From positions 2,905,418-2,969,417 of the forward strand of contig NZ_CP009687.1 of NCBI RefSeq assembly GCF_001042715.1: a stretch of 64,000 bases of DNA. The letters are read 5' to 3'. Source of the stretch: Clostridium aceticum (GTDB lineage: Bacteria; Bacillota; Clostridia; Peptostreptococcales; Natronincolaceae). Under the pieces are notes generated by a model. The model was not told the origin of the DNA, made no database searches, and saw only the letters and a program-made list of their open reading frames with translations. Within the stretch, counting starts at the first letter, position 1; each line of letters begins with the position of its first letter. Both the position numbers and the translations under genes were made by a program. This document shows, piece after piece, positions 1 through 8,553 of this stretch.

Positions 1-1076
1 CCTTGTCCATTTGTAGCATCTATGTGAACCCATTGTCCAATGATTAACACTTCGTTCCAGCTATGATTCCCTAATAATTCTTGATACCCATCTACTATCT
101 TTGTAGGTATTCCTTGACTTCTAAGCATTGTTGCTATTATCCATGATTTATTTGTACATATCCCTTTTCCCTCAATAAACTTACTGTCTATTTCAGGTAG
201 ATAAAATCTTCCATCTTTGTTTTCATTGAATAATTCATAGTCGTATTCCATAGAACTTATTAACTTATAAACCTTACCAATGAATTCTTCATCTGATTCA
301 GATGCTTCTCTTAATTCTGCTGCTTTTGATATTACAACTTCATTTGTCTCTAAATCTATCAAACTGTTGGAATTTGTATACTTCTTGATTTCATAATCCC
401 TATAATCTTGTTCTTCAGGTGTTAAATGCTCTATTTGTTTTGCATATTTAATATAATCTTCAATGCTAATATATCCACTTCCATCGTCTCCGTAAATCTT
501 TCCATCTGTTTGTAATGAGGCAGGCTTGCTTAATTGCTCTGGCTCAATGTTTATCTCATCATATGATTTATAACCATTTCCATCAATTTCTTGTAGTGCT
601 AAATAAACTATAACTCCTAAATCATTATTATCAACGTTCATATTTTCTGGAATTGGTATTATAAATTCATTTTCAGTGTCAGTTATTACTTTCATTCCAA
701 GATCTGGTATTCTTCTATTTTTATCTTGCTTACCTTGTTTTGAGTTATAAGTATGCCATCTTACTACATATTGACATAACACCTTTCCTTCAGAGGTACT
801 ATTTATATCCTTAGCATCCATCCATACTACCCCTGATTTTTTTGATTTTATCTTGATATGTCCTGTTTCTAAGTAGTTTTCACTTTCATCTTCCATAGTC
901 ACAGTTAAACTACCGTTTTTAATCTCTTTATGTGACTTAACATTATATACAATTGCACTTTTATTATTAAATAAGTTTGTATCAGTATTTCCTATCGCTA
1001 CATCTGTTAATGGTATTGCTACTAACACTCCTGCTATCACAATTATTATGGTTTTGATTGCTGTTTGTCTTTTCAT
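1..1076 (-). CDS. Secreted transglutaminase-like protein (C-terminus beyond window)
   Basis: Partial gene: the start is in the window and the 3' end runs off the left edge. The product opens with a Lys/Arg-containing N-terminus and one hydrophobic segment (about residues 8-25), a signal peptide or membrane anchor. Near the left edge it shows the transglutaminase-like pattern: Cys in GKGICTNKSWIIATMLRSQG (about residue 307), His in NHSWNEV (about 338) and Asp in HIDATNG (about 352). Such domains are often cysteine proteases or amidases that act on proteins or cell wall outside the cell; the actual substrate is unknown. The start is supported by GGAGG 8 bases upstream. It could help pass a pilus or conjugation machine through the wall, but that is inference. 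Confidence 0.75.
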   Translation of the reverse strand, partial: MKRQTAIKTIIIVIAGVLVAIPLTDVAIGNTDTNLFNNKSAIVYNVKSHKEIKNGSLTVTMEDESENYLETGHIKIKSKKSGVVWMDAKDINSTSEGKVLCQYVVRWHTYNSKQGKQDKNRRIPDLGMKVITDTENEFIIPIPENMNVDNNDLGVIVYLALQEIDGNGYKSYDEINIEPEQLSKPASLQTDGKIYGDDGSGYISIEDYIKYAKQIEHLTPEEQDYRDYEIKKYTNSNSLIDLETNEVVISKAAELREASESDEEFIGKVYKLISSMEYDYELFNENKDGRFYLPEIDSKFIEGKGICTNKSWIIATMLRSQGIPTKIVDGYQELLGNHSWNEVLIIGQWVHIDATNGQ

Positions 1077-1283
1077 GTATATTACCTCCAGTTGAGTTAA
1101 CTCTTTAATTTTTAAATCTATATTATATTTAGTCTTATGTAGTTTTATAGGTTATCTTATTACTCACTATAGATTGCTAGATTTTCTGGTAAAGAATTTA
1201 TTTTAAGAAAATAAATCTTTTAAAAGTGTGTAAGTATGAATAATGATTTGTTATATACAAATAAACCTTATAATTTTAGTTTA

Positions 1284-1308
1284 AGCTGGAAAGTTTTCCT
1301 TCCCAGCT
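1284..1308 (-). terminator. Hairpin downstream of the 147-aa gene, possible terminator
   Basis: A 10-bp stem with one mismatch (AGCTGGAAAG / CTTCCCAGCT) and a 5-nt loop follows the stop at 1331. The U-tract is weak, so termination is only likely. Confidence 0.4.
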
Positions 1309-1330
1309 CTCTTGTTATATTTATTAGTAC

Positions 1331-1774
1331 TTATAAAGTATGTTCTGCCTCCATCTTAGCCTCCCACTCTTCCATTGATTCCTCTATTTCTATTACCTTT
1401 CTCGTAATTTTTTGACTACTCATGGTCGCTTTTATTACACGATTTTTATATTCATATTCTATGTGGCTATCAATTTTGTTTTCATCTAACCACCATATAC
1501 CATCATCACCTAAACTACATGTAAATCCTTTAAATATCTCCGCTAAACATCTTAAGAAGATTTCTTCATTCTTTCCGTTTCTATTTACTATTGTCTCTGT
1601 TTTGAGTTCTACTGTTTTATTTAAGTTGATTCTGGTTTGACTTTCTTCCATTACTAATAAACATTTCTCTACGTCTATGTCTAATTTTGTCGTTTCGATT
1701 ATTTGCCTTACTAGCTCCTCCCCTAACTCTTTAATTGTTTTTCTACCTACTTTTACGTTTTCTGTACTTTTCAT
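1331..1774 (-). CDS. Hypothetical protein, 147 aa
   Basis: Unrecognised. A charged soluble protein with no signal peptide or membrane segment; the C-terminus is rich in Glu and Lys. The start is fixed by AGGAGG 8 bases upstream. It is preceded by one of the element's ACCCAACA-type promoters (1820..1850), so it belongs to the same putative regulon as the 280-aa gene, the D12 methylase and the DUF927 ATPase. Function unknown. Confidence 0.65.
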   Translation of the reverse strand: MKSTENVKVGRKTIKELGEELVRQIIETTKLDIDVEKCLLVMEESQTRINLNKTVELKTETIVNRNGKNEEIFLRCLAEIFKGFTCSLGDDGIWWLDENKIDSHIEYEYKNRVIKATMSSQKITRKVIEIEESMEEWEAKMEAEHTL

Positions 1775-1819
1775 TCTCGTTTCCTCCTAATTTTATTGTT
1801 TTTCTTGCTTTGTATTATT

Positions 1820-1850
1820 TATATAGGTAGGCTATTGCTCATTGTTGGGT
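1820..1850 (-). promoter_or_regulatory. ACCCAACA-type promoter of the 147-aa gene
   Basis: On the minus strand ACCCAACA (1843..1850) is followed by exactly 17 bases and then TATATA (1820..1825). The same box and spacing recur at 2795..2825. The box sits where a -35 element would be but does not resemble TTGACA, so it may need an element-encoded sigma factor or activator. Confidence 0.5.
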
Positions 1851-1862
1851 ATATTTTGAAAT

Positions 1863-1908
1863 AAAAAGCCTAATGAAATTTGCTGTTCGCTCATCTCATT
1901 AGGCTTTT
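1863..1908 (-). terminator. Rho-independent terminator after the 280-aa gene
   Basis: A 12-bp stem (AAAGCCTAATGA / TCATTAGGCTTT) with a long loop, followed on the minus strand by TTTTATTT, directly after the stop at 1921. Confidence 0.8.
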
Positions 1909-1920
1909 AAATATTTACAT

Positions 1921-2763
1921 TTAATTAATTTCTATGTTACCGAAGTAGGTCTCGTTGATTTTATCTCTTACATAGGCTAGTCCATTCCTTAATTTTTGAA
2001 TATCTATCTTTACTTTTCCTTGTTTATCTTTATTCATTGGGTCTATATATCTTATTAATAGTTTTCTATCAGCGTTGAATGCTCTTGCAACTAATTGATG
2101 GTCTAATAAATCATCAATTGAGTTACTACTTTTCCTTTGGTCGTATGACTCCTTAATACAGAATAACTCTCTAAGCTGTAGTATTATAAAGAATCTTAGC
2201 ACATCATTTTCTACTTTCAAACTTCTTAACAATGGATAAAACCTTTCCATGTAAACTGTATAAGCTGTATCCTCTTTATTTTCTATTTCATATATCACAA
2301 GTGCTTTCATTACATCTTTAGCTGTATACCCTGCATCTGACAGTGTCTTACTATATTCATCAGTTAAACTTTCAACCATTAAACCTATTTTATTTTTCTC
2401 AAATGGACTCACTGATCCACCGAAGTATTTATCTACTAATTCCCTGTAAACATCGTCATTTACATTATCATCAAAGTATATATCTTCAAATTTACCTAAG
2501 GTTGATATATCATTATCAAATCTGTCGCCCTTTATATCTAGTGTTTTTATATCTTCTGGCGAACTTTGAATACTTTTTGGTACTAGCCTGTTATCTGATG
2601 TTAATGTTAAGTTTCTTACAACAAGTTGTCCTGACCTTATATAATTCTTTAAGTCCTCTGAATCTATTTGTCTTATCTCTGACCAATCATCCATCAGCAG
2701 GTATCCTGTAATTTTATTTCCATTGCCTCTTATTCTTTCTATGCAAGTTACTGTTATTTTCAT
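1921..2763 (-). CDS. Hypothetical protein with N-terminal domain shared with the 283-aa gene
   Basis: Unrecognised 280-aa soluble protein. Its first ~60 residues (MK..V, ITGYLLMDD, an acidic helix, then L.L..DN.LV) align by eye with the N-terminus of the protein at 4402..5253 (IAGYTLYDD and so on), so the two share an N-terminal domain while their C-termini differ. The remainder looks helical with no catalytic motif. AGGAGG lies upstream of the ATG and an ACCCAACA-type promoter lies at 2795..2825. Possibly an element-specific structural or regulatory protein; no function assigned. Confidence 0.65.
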   Translation of the reverse strand: MKITVTCIERIRGNGNKITGYLLMDDWSEIRQIDSEDLKNYIRSGQLVVRNLTLTSDNRLVPKSIQSSPEDIKTLDIKGDRFDNDISTLGKFEDIYFDDNVNDDVYRELVDKYFGGSVSPFEKNKIGLMVESLTDEYSKTLSDAGYTAKDVMKALVIYEIENKEDTAYTVYMERFYPLLRSLKVENDVLRFFIILQLRELFCIKESYDQRKSSNSIDDLLDHQLVARAFNADRKLLIRYIDPMNKDKQGKVKIDIQKLRNGLAYVRDKINETYFGNIEIN

Positions 2764-2794
2764 TACTTGTGTCCTCCTTTGATTTTATGCTTAC

Positions 2795-2825
2795 TATATA
2801 AACAAGTTATTTTGAATTGTTGGGT
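2795..2825 (-). promoter_or_regulatory. ACCCAACA-type promoter of the 280-aa gene
   Basis: ACCCAACA (2818..2825), a 17-base spacer, then TATATA (2795..2800), 32 bases before the ATG. Same layout as 1820..1850. Confidence 0.5.
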
Positions 2826-2832
2826 TCTTTTA

Positions 2833-3240
2833 TTATGCTATTCCAAATATTACGCTATGACTTCCATCTTCTTTTTTAAGGATTGATAGTCTTTTAATTC
2901 TAAAGATTGAATTCTTATAAACTATTATTGCTTTTAACCTTTGATATTCTATTTTACTTTCTACGCTTGAATGCTGTATTTTCTCTAATTCTTTTATACC
3001 TTTGAGACTTACTATTTTATTTAGTTGCTCTTTTAAATTAGCTATTTGTTCATCGTTAACTTGTTTTATTATGAACATTGTATCTTTTCTTCCACCTATT
3101 GTTTGATTAAGTATATGGTCTGGAATTATGCCGTTTATATCTATTACTTTATCCTGTATAAACAGATGTACATTGTCTCCAGTGAATATTTCCTTAGTTA
3201 GCTCTAATGTTATTGTTGGTTTCTTTCTAGCTTTAGTCAT
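2833..3240 (-). CDS. Hypothetical protein, 135 aa
   Basis: Unrecognised. A basic, soluble protein starting MTKARKKP, with an amphipathic Lys/Glu-rich middle. GGAGG is 10 bases upstream of the start. It ends just before the promoter of the next gene and follows the 204-aa gene by 22 bases, so these two are probably cotranscribed. Nothing indicates function. Confidence 0.6.
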   Translation of the reverse strand: MTKARKKPTITLELTKEIFTGDNVHLFIQDKVIDINGIIPDHILNQTIGGRKDTMFIIKQVNDEQIANLKEQLNKIVSLKGIKELEKIQHSSVESKIEYQRLKAIIVYKNSIFRIKRLSILKKEDGSHSVIFGIA

Positions 3241-3262
3241 TTAACACTTGCCTCCCCTCCTA

Positions 3263-3877
3263 TTAAACTCCTATCTCTATAATTATTTCATCTTGTCCTA
3301 CTGTTACTACTTGTAAGCTGTTTACCATATCCATGTAATCATCTCTCCAAGGGACTGTTGCTTTTTCTTGTCTACCATCTTTGTAAATTGAATATACATT
3401 AAATATTTGAGCCTTCTTTAGAAACTCCATTGCACCAACTTCAAGCTGCTCTATGTCTTTAAATTTCATTATTAGTATGAAGTAATCACACTTGTTCTGT
3501 GTTGTATCTTTAATAGGTATTAGATAATCTTCTATTAAATCTACTTTTATTGGTAACTTAAATCCTAATCTATTTTCTAGTATTAAATGAATTGGCTCAT
3601 TGTTTACTTGCTCACTCTTAATAAACTCTTTTGTTTCCTTTGGATTAATCAAATTATCCATGTCTTCATTCATTCTTTTGTAGTATTCAAGTGATTCTAA
3701 AGGTGTTAGTTTTGATAGCCTTTCGTTTTCCTCATACCTCGCTTTGTATGCCTTCATATATAACTCTAAGTCATCTGTATTTAAAAAATCTTCTGTAGGT
3801 GTGTAATCTAAATACTCTGCAATTCTTGATTTCTTCTTTTCTCTTGACATATAATCAAAATAACTTGGTAAACCCAT
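3263..3877 (-). CDS. Hypothetical protein, 204 aa
   Basis: Unrecognised soluble, charged protein. An in-frame GTG at 3886 overlaps the Shine-Dalgarno-like AGGAAGG, so the ATG at 3877 (MGLPSYFDY) is the better start. The N-terminal half is rich in Tyr, Glu and Arg (helical); the C-terminal half alternates hydrophobic and charged residues as in an alpha/beta fold. Likely in an operon with the 135-aa gene downstream. Confidence 0.6.
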   Translation of the reverse strand: MGLPSYFDYMSREKKKSRIAEYLDYTPTEDFLNTDDLELYMKAYKARYEENERLSKLTPLESLEYYKRMNEDMDNLINPKETKEFIKSEQVNNEPIHLILENRLGFKLPIKVDLIEDYLIPIKDTTQNKCDYFILIMKFKDIEQLEVGAMEFLKKAQIFNVYSIYKDGRQEKATVPWRDDYMDMVNSLQVVTVGQDEIIIEIGV

Positions 3878-3908
3878 AAACTTCACCTTCCTTTCCCTAT
3901 AATGATGT

Positions 3909-4073
3909 TTAGGTATGAGTTACTCTGTCTTTTAGTTCAGCCCGTTTAGCAGTTCCCCACGTACTTATGTCTTGAGTGAGAAAACCCGTGATTCTTCTGA
4001 TCCTCTGGAAGTATACACCTTTACCCCCCCTCACTCTTTCATTTCTTTCTTGATTTGATATATTCTTTTCCAT
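3909..4073 (-). CDS. 54-aa protein resembling the C-terminal tail of anaerobic RNR (NrdD)
   Basis: Small ORF with a strong AAGGAGG 7-8 bases before the ATG. The middle and end of the product (QRIRRITGFL, then AKRAELKDRVTHT) match from memory the extreme C-terminus of class III ribonucleotide reductases, where an R-R-x-x-G-Y-L block is followed by N-x-x-K-x-x-E-x-x-x-R-V-x-H. The Zn-binding CxxC pairs and the glycyl-radical site that sit nearby in NrdD are absent, so it cannot be a reductase. Stand-alone tails of this type are sometimes annotated as RNR in Firmicutes. It may bind or modulate NrdD, or be a leftover fragment with a preserved ribosome binding site. Confidence 0.6.
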   Translation of the reverse strand: MEKNISNQERNERVRGGKGVYFQRIRRITGFLTQDISTWGTAKRAELKDRVTHT

Positions 4074-4343
4074 GTGTTTTCCTCCTTAATTTCTTTTTAA
4101 TATTTACCTAAATTGAAACTTATGATATCAGGCAGGAATATATCCTTTATATGGTTTGTATCCTTATTCATATCATCTGTTATGATTGAGTTAATATTGA
4201 CTATCCAATCTATTATTCTGGTATTATTTAATCAATCCTTAGTTATTTCTGTATCTATAACTCCTACAGTGGTTGAGTATTAGTACATACATTGTTGTTT
4301 CTATAGTTAATAACTTTTTAATCTACTGCATATCTGGGAACAT
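4074..4343. other. Gap with a possible decayed coding remnant
   Basis: No intact gene seen. On the minus strand a frame open from about 4231 to a TAA at 4097 reads as protein-like sequence (RIIDWIVNINSIITDD then DIFLPDIISFNLGKY) but has no start; an in-frame TGA lies at 4232..4234, and similar-looking sequence continues upstream of it. This may be the end of a broken gene just ahead of the 54-aa ORF. Confidence 0.3.
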
Positions 4344-4376
4344 AAAAAGAGACTACCTATAATCAGTAGCCTCTCA
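4343..4376 (-). terminator. Rho-independent terminator after the 283-aa gene
   Basis: On the minus strand GAGGCTAC / GTAGTCTC forms the stem, followed by TTTTT, immediately past the stop at 4402. Confidence 0.8.
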
Positions 4377-4401
4377 TTTACTTATATTCTGTTGATAAAA
4401 T

Positions 4402-5253
4402 TTACTTCTTAGCTTTCCCCTTTTTCTTAGGTGTTACAGGTTTCTTTTCTTCTGTCTTATCTTGATCATCAGAAGCCTGCACACCATCATCCTTTGTTTT
4501 ATTTTCATTTTCTACTGTCTGTTTTACATCGCCCTCTTTTTTTACCTCGGCCATCTTAACTTCTGAACTAGTAAACTCTAATTTCTCTGGCTCTATATCA
4601 GCTTTATCTGTAGTATCTTCCTTAATATTAGTGACTTCTGTGACTTTTTCCTCTGGTTCAACTGCTATCTCTGCATCTTCTTTATCTTCTAAAGCTATTT
4701 TCCCAAGTATAACTTCTTCTTCAATTGATAAAACATCACCTGCATCTGATATTTCGTCTATATCTCTGTATTCATCTTCCTTTTCATGTTTTTCTTCAAT
4801 AAATTGGTTTGAGAATTTCTTATTAAGTAGCTTTATCTTTTCATCCGTTATTATTGCACCAGCTACATATCCTATGCTATTTAATGTCCTTACAAATTCT
4901 TCAGTCATTAATTTTCTTCCACAGTAATTGGTAATGACCTCATACATTAATTCTTTACCATTATCTATTACATCTAAGACTGCATACATTCTTGTTACCA
5001 AGCTATCTGTCTCATGTAAAGGTCTATACTTTCCTACAGCAGATTTAATCATTAAATTTCTTTGATTAAATCCTTCTGTATCAAGTACAATTTCATCATT
5101 CACTAGCTTTAATCCATTGACTTGATCCTTTTTAATAAGCTCTTTAACCTCTCTTGGTGTAGTCTCATGAAATTCTTCTGTTACATCATCATACAAGGTG
5201 TACCCTGCTATACGTGTATAGCCTAAATCTAATCTACAAATTACAGTTTTCAT
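4402..5253 (-). CDS. Hypothetical protein with acidic/Lys-rich tail
   Basis: 283 aa, unrecognised. Residues 1-65 (MKTVICRLDLGY, IAGYTLYDD, VKELIKKDQ, LKLVNDEIVL) match the N-terminus of the 280-aa protein at 1921..2763. Residues ~65-150 look globular. From about 155 on the chain is low-complexity: Glu/Asp-rich, then alternating Lys/Glu, ending TPKKKGKAKK, probably disordered. AAGGAGG precedes the ATG. It is transcribed after the pilus operon terminator as a separate unit. Possibly an element structural protein. Confidence 0.65.
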   Translation of the reverse strand: MKTVICRLDLGYTRIAGYTLYDDVTEEFHETTPREVKELIKKDQVNGLKLVNDEIVLDTEGFNQRNLMIKSAVGKYRPLHETDSLVTRMYAVLDVIDNGKELMYEVITNYCGRKLMTEEFVRTLNSIGYVAGAIITDEKIKLLNKKFSNQFIEEKHEKEDEYRDIDEISDAGDVLSIEEEVILGKIALEDKEDAEIAVEPEEKVTEVTNIKEDTTDKADIEPEKLEFTSSEVKMAEVKKEGDVKQTVENENKTKDDGVQASDDQDKTEEKKPVTPKKKGKAKK

Positions 5254-5353
5254 ACTTTCAACTTCCTCCTTCTCAATAAAATTGGGAGGATTGTAACGCT
5301 TTCAAACTAGTAATGCAATAGCTAATTATATTATTTTCAATAAAAATATAATT

Positions 5354-5388
5354 AAAAACACACCATATTTAAAATACAGTGTGTTTTT
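5354..5388 (-). terminator. Terminator of the type IV pilus operon
   Basis: AAAAACACAC / GTGTGTTTTT stem right after the pilC stop, with a following T-rich run on the minus strand. Confidence 0.8.
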
Positions 5389-5391
5389 GTT

Positions 5392-6609
5392 TTAGATTGA
5401 TTCTGTTATTGCAAACAATGGCATCCACATGCTTATTACAAAGACCCCTATCATGATCCCTATTAATACAATTGCAATAGGTTCGATTAGTTTGGTTGCT
5501 TTTATAAGCTTATTTTCTATGTCCATTTTATATTTTTTAGATATGTTTCCAAGTATCTCATTTAATTTACCTGTTTTTACTCCTATTGATATGAACTTCA
5601 AATAATCAGATGGTATTATCTCTTGCTTTTTCATAGCCTCATATATATTAGAACCTTCTCTAATTATGTCATCTGTTATTTCTTCTATTGCCTGCTGCAT
5701 TACTACATTACTTACTATATCTTTAACTATAATTAATGCCCTATCTTGATTAACACCACTATTTACTAACTGATGAAATGTACTGTTAAATGTGTATAAA
5801 TGATTTAGGAAGACTATTTCTCCTATTACAGGTATTTTATAAGTCCAACTATCTATCTTTAACCTATAACTGTCTTTACTTCTATATAAATAAATGTGTA
5901 TATTAATCAATATAATGATTTGAGCAATTATCAACCACCAGTACTTTTGTATTCCCCTAGATAAACTTATTATCATCTGCGTTATTACAGGTAGCTCACT
6001 ATTGAATTGATTTAGTACGTCTGCTAGCATTGGTATAATGTAGGTCAGTAAAAATATTGCTACGCCAATTGTAAGAAAAACAAGCATTATTGGATATGAC
6101 ATTGCACTCTTGATTTTTTCAGTTAATTCAATCTCCTGCCTTAACTTATCTACTATGTCTTTTATTGCATTACTTATTTTTGCACTTTCAGTCCCTGCAT
6201 CTACTTTTATGATTATATCTTTGGGAAATAGCCCAGTTTTTTTCAATGCATCTGTTAATGATATTCCTGACACTATTAAAGGCTCTAACATCGTTCCTAA
6301 CATTGCAATAGTATTGTCACTAGATTCACCTAAAGCTTCAACAGTCTCTCCTAATGACAATCCAGCATCTAATGTAAAATACATCTGCTCAAAGAAGTCT
6401 GCGATTTGCTTTTTAGTTAGTTTTTTAATCTCTTTAGGTTTAAATATATAATACTCTAGTCCTTTAAGGTCTACTAAGTATCTTATATTACTTGGTTTAA
6501 CACATTGTTTTGCTAATTTTTTATTTAGATCCTTCTCTGAATCAGCTGCCAATAAACCGCTTACCTTTTTTCTGTCTGTTCTTTTTCCTTTATAATAATA
6601 TAGTCCCAT
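5392..6609 (-). CDS. pilC: Type IV pilus inner-membrane platform protein PilC
   Basis: About 405 aa, the usual length of the GspF/PilC family. An N-terminal cytoplasmic GspF domain (FFEQMYFTLDAGLSL, LFPKDIIIKVDAGTESAKI) is followed by a hydrophobic segment, a second GspF domain (LFNSTFHQLVNSGVNQDRAL, FISIGVKTGKLNEIL) and a C-terminal membrane segment, as in platform proteins that couple PilB/PilT motors to pilin assembly. The frame is open from 6636, but GGAGG sits 7 bases before the ATG at 6609 (MGLYYYKGK), which is the better start. It is the last gene of the operon, one base after pilD. Confidence 0.92.
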   Translation of the reverse strand: MGLYYYKGKRTDRKKVSGLLAADSEKDLNKKLAKQCVKPSNIRYLVDLKGLEYYIFKPKEIKKLTKKQIADFFEQMYFTLDAGLSLGETVEALGESSDNTIAMLGTMLEPLIVSGISLTDALKKTGLFPKDIIIKVDAGTESAKISNAIKDIVDKLRQEIELTEKIKSAMSYPIMLVFLTIGVAIFLLTYIIPMLADVLNQFNSELPVITQMIISLSRGIQKYWWLIIAQIIILINIHIYLYRSKDSYRLKIDSWTYKIPVIGEIVFLNHLYTFNSTFHQLVNSGVNQDRALIIVKDIVSNVVMQQAIEEITDDIIREGSNIYEAMKKQEIIPSDYLKFISIGVKTGKLNEILGNISKKYKMDIENKLIKATKLIEPIAIVLIGIMIGVFVISMWMPLFAITESI

Positions 6610-6610
6610 A

Positions 6611-7360
6611 TTATAACCTCCATTGCAGTAAGCCAATTCCTAATGAAGCAAATATGTACCCAAAATAAAGTAATGGTACAAATGGAATAGCCGACTGTTT
6701 TTCTTTTTTAAGTAAGTCGATACTATATAATATAATTCCAAAAATTGAAGCGTTTACAAGTGCTTCAAATGTTATTAGTGTACTTTGAGTTATTGCATAT
6801 ATTGCAATAAGTATATCTATATCTCCTGCCCCTAGCCATCTCATATTATCCGTTATTAAAAATTCAGACATCAGTATCAAAGCTAAAATTGTGAGTATGA
6901 AGTAAATATTTAATGTACTTATAGCTGCTACAGCACTTAATACATACACTGGTAATACTTTAATAGCCTGATCAATCCAATCACTAATAGCTGTTATCCA
7001 AAGTATTGTATGTATTAAAAGAAACATAATTAGATTTGATACTGTTAAACTTTCAGCTATCATTAAATAAGCTCCTATCATATAAACCAAACCAAGGTAT
7101 GTCTCACAAATAAAATGTGATTCATCTATTTTAACCTTACACTTTGAACACTTACCTCTAAGGACTAAATAACTAATGGTGGGTATCAATTCCCACCATT
7201 CTAGCTCTTTTCCACAACTTTCACAGACTGACCTTCCTTTAACCCAGCTTTCACCTTTAAGCCCTCTCCTTACTATCACTAGTAAGAAACTTCCCATTGA
7301 AGCTCCTAATATGAATGCAAGTATATATAATGCTACAATATATACATTTAAACTGCTCAT
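6611..7360 (-). CDS. pilD: Prepilin peptidase / methylase PilD
   Basis: About 249 aa with many membrane segments. The N-terminal domain carries two CxxC pairs (CESC at about residue 46 and CSKC at about 71) as in the zinc-binding loop of PilD/TcpJ. Catalytic aspartates of the GxGD family are visible in ITAISDWIDQ and GAGDIDILI. It cleaves prepilin leaders and methylates the new N-terminus. An upstream GTG is in frame, but the ATG at 7360 overlaps the previous stop (ATGA) and is preferred, indicating translational coupling. Its substrates are the five Type III-leader pilins upstream. Confidence 0.93.
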   Translation of the reverse strand: MSSLNVYIVALYILAFILGASMGSFLLVIVRRGLKGESWVKGRSVCESCGKELEWWELIPTISYLVLRGKCSKCKVKIDESHFICETYLGLVYMIGAYLMIAESLTVSNLIMFLLIHTILWITAISDWIDQAIKVLPVYVLSAVAAISTLNIYFILTILALILMSEFLITDNMRWLGAGDIDILIAIYAITQSTLITFEALVNASIFGIILYSIDLLKKEKQSAIPFVPLLYFGYIFASLGIGLLQWRL

Positions 7361-7884
7361 TTTACCCACCTACTCTCCACGTAATTTGAAATATCTATTA
7401 GATATTCTGGTTCTTCAATGTATTCTTCACCCTCAGTAATTCCTTCAACTTCTCCACCATCAAATGACTCTACAATTTCCAACTGAATGTTATCAATTTT
7501 TAGAATTAATGTTGTTTTATCGTCTATACCTAAATTCAACTGTATTTTTCCATTTTCCAAATTATCATCAACTAATATGGTTACATCCAAATCCTTTAAA
7601 TTTGTTGTAAGTACACTGTTTATTTTGTTTTTCAGCTCTGTACTATTGAAATCACTTAATGTCATTCCATCTATATAATTAAGGCTTTCAAATAATGCAA
7701 TCTCAAATACTGAATTTGTTACATTTGATTCCTTTGATATATTTAACAAATTATTCTGTACTTCATATGAATTACCGATTAATTTAACCATAGGAAGTAG
7801 TATTACTGGTATCAGTATCATCAGAATAATTATGAAGCTCATATTTCCTCGCTTTGTTCTTTTAACAATATTGGCAAGCAACAC
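7357..7884 (-). CDS. Minor pilin / pseudopilin without canonical GF site
   Basis: 175 aa, TTG start with AGGAGG 9 bases upstream. The leader MLLANIVKRTKRG is followed by NMSFIIILMILIPVILLP, like PilX-type minor pilins where the residue after the cleaved glycine is not Phe and Glu5 is missing. The rest is an acidic, secreted domain. An internal ATG at 7842 would remove the leader, so the TTG start is preferred. It overlaps the previous gene by 46 bases and pilD by 4, within the tightly packed pilus operon. Confidence 0.7.
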   Translation of the reverse strand: MLLANIVKRTKRGNMSFIIILMILIPVILLPMVKLIGNSYEVQNNLLNISKESNVTNSVFEIALFESLNYIDGMTLSDFNSTELKNKINSVLTTNLKDLDVTILVDDNLENGKIQLNLGIDDKTTLILKIDNIQLEIVESFDGGEVEGITEGEEYIEEPEYLIDISNYVESRWVK

Positions 7885-8255
7885 TCTTCACCTCCTATGA
7901 CTACTATTATTTGATCTCCATTATCTATGAAATCTATATCTTCTTCTTTTCCAAACTTACCTGCTTTGAATACTTCTTTACTACCGTTTTTTACTATTTC
8001 TAACGTCTTACTATTTAATACTTGTACAGAATCACATCCTTGTAAAAGTCTGTCTATATATGCTATAGTCTTTAAATCACTTACTGATTGCTCTGTCTTT
8101 ATACGTGTATTCTCATAACCAGAAATAAGACCACTAAACGAATTAGCTCCAAATGCTGCAATCATTCCCATTATTACAATTACAACCATAAGTTCAACTA
8201 GTGTATATCCCCGCTTACTCGAACATCTTATAAGTTTCCATGTATTGACCTTCAT
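7839..8255 (-). CDS. Type IV minor pilin (pseudopilin)
   Basis: 138 aa. Prepilin leader with cleavage site KRG^YTLVELMVVIVIMG: Glu5 present and a hydrophobic alpha1 helix, as expected for PilD processing and membrane insertion. A short C-terminal domain ends with a Cys pair (GGEECCLP). GGGAGG precedes the ATG. It overlaps both neighbouring minor-pilin genes, so the three were probably made in fixed ratio for a priming complex. Confidence 0.88.
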   Translation of the reverse strand: MKVNTWKLIRCSSKRGYTLVELMVVIVIMGMIAAFGANSFSGLISGYENTRIKTEQSVSDLKTIAYIDRLLQGCDSVQVLNSKTLEIVKNGSKEVFKAGKFGKEEDIDFIDNGDQIIVVIGGEECCLPILLKEQSEEI

Positions 8256-8541
8256 ACTTCCATACCTCCCTTTCCGCTGTAGTCATCTCTGGTACTATAT
8301 AGAATTTCGAGCTAAAATTAAGCTTGTCCTTTATAACATTAGGACTTTCATTACTATAAGATGTCCTTACTTTTAAAACGTCCTGATACTCAATTTTTAT
8401 TGCCTCTGATCTAACTGACATATCATGCATTCTTTCACTAAAGTTTGTAGAGAACTTAAACATTACAACTGAAATTATACTGATAATAACTATACTTACT
8501 ACGCATTCTATAAGGGTAAACCCTGACTTTTTCTTCTTCAT
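8215..8541 (-). CDS. Type IV minor pilin (pseudopilin)
   Basis: 108 aa. Cleavage site KKSG^FTLIECVVSIVIISII with Glu5, like ComGD/PilV-type minor pilins, then a short soluble domain with no Cys. AAGGAGG precedes the ATG. Overlaps the next minor pilin by 41 bases. Confidence 0.88.
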   Translation of the reverse strand: MKKKKSGFTLIECVVSIVIISIISVVMFKFSTNFSERMHDMSVRSEAIKIEYQDVLKVRTSYSNESPNVIKDKLNFSSKFYIVPEMTTAEREVWKYEGQYMETYKMFE

Positions 8542-8553
8542 CGTTTACCCTCC

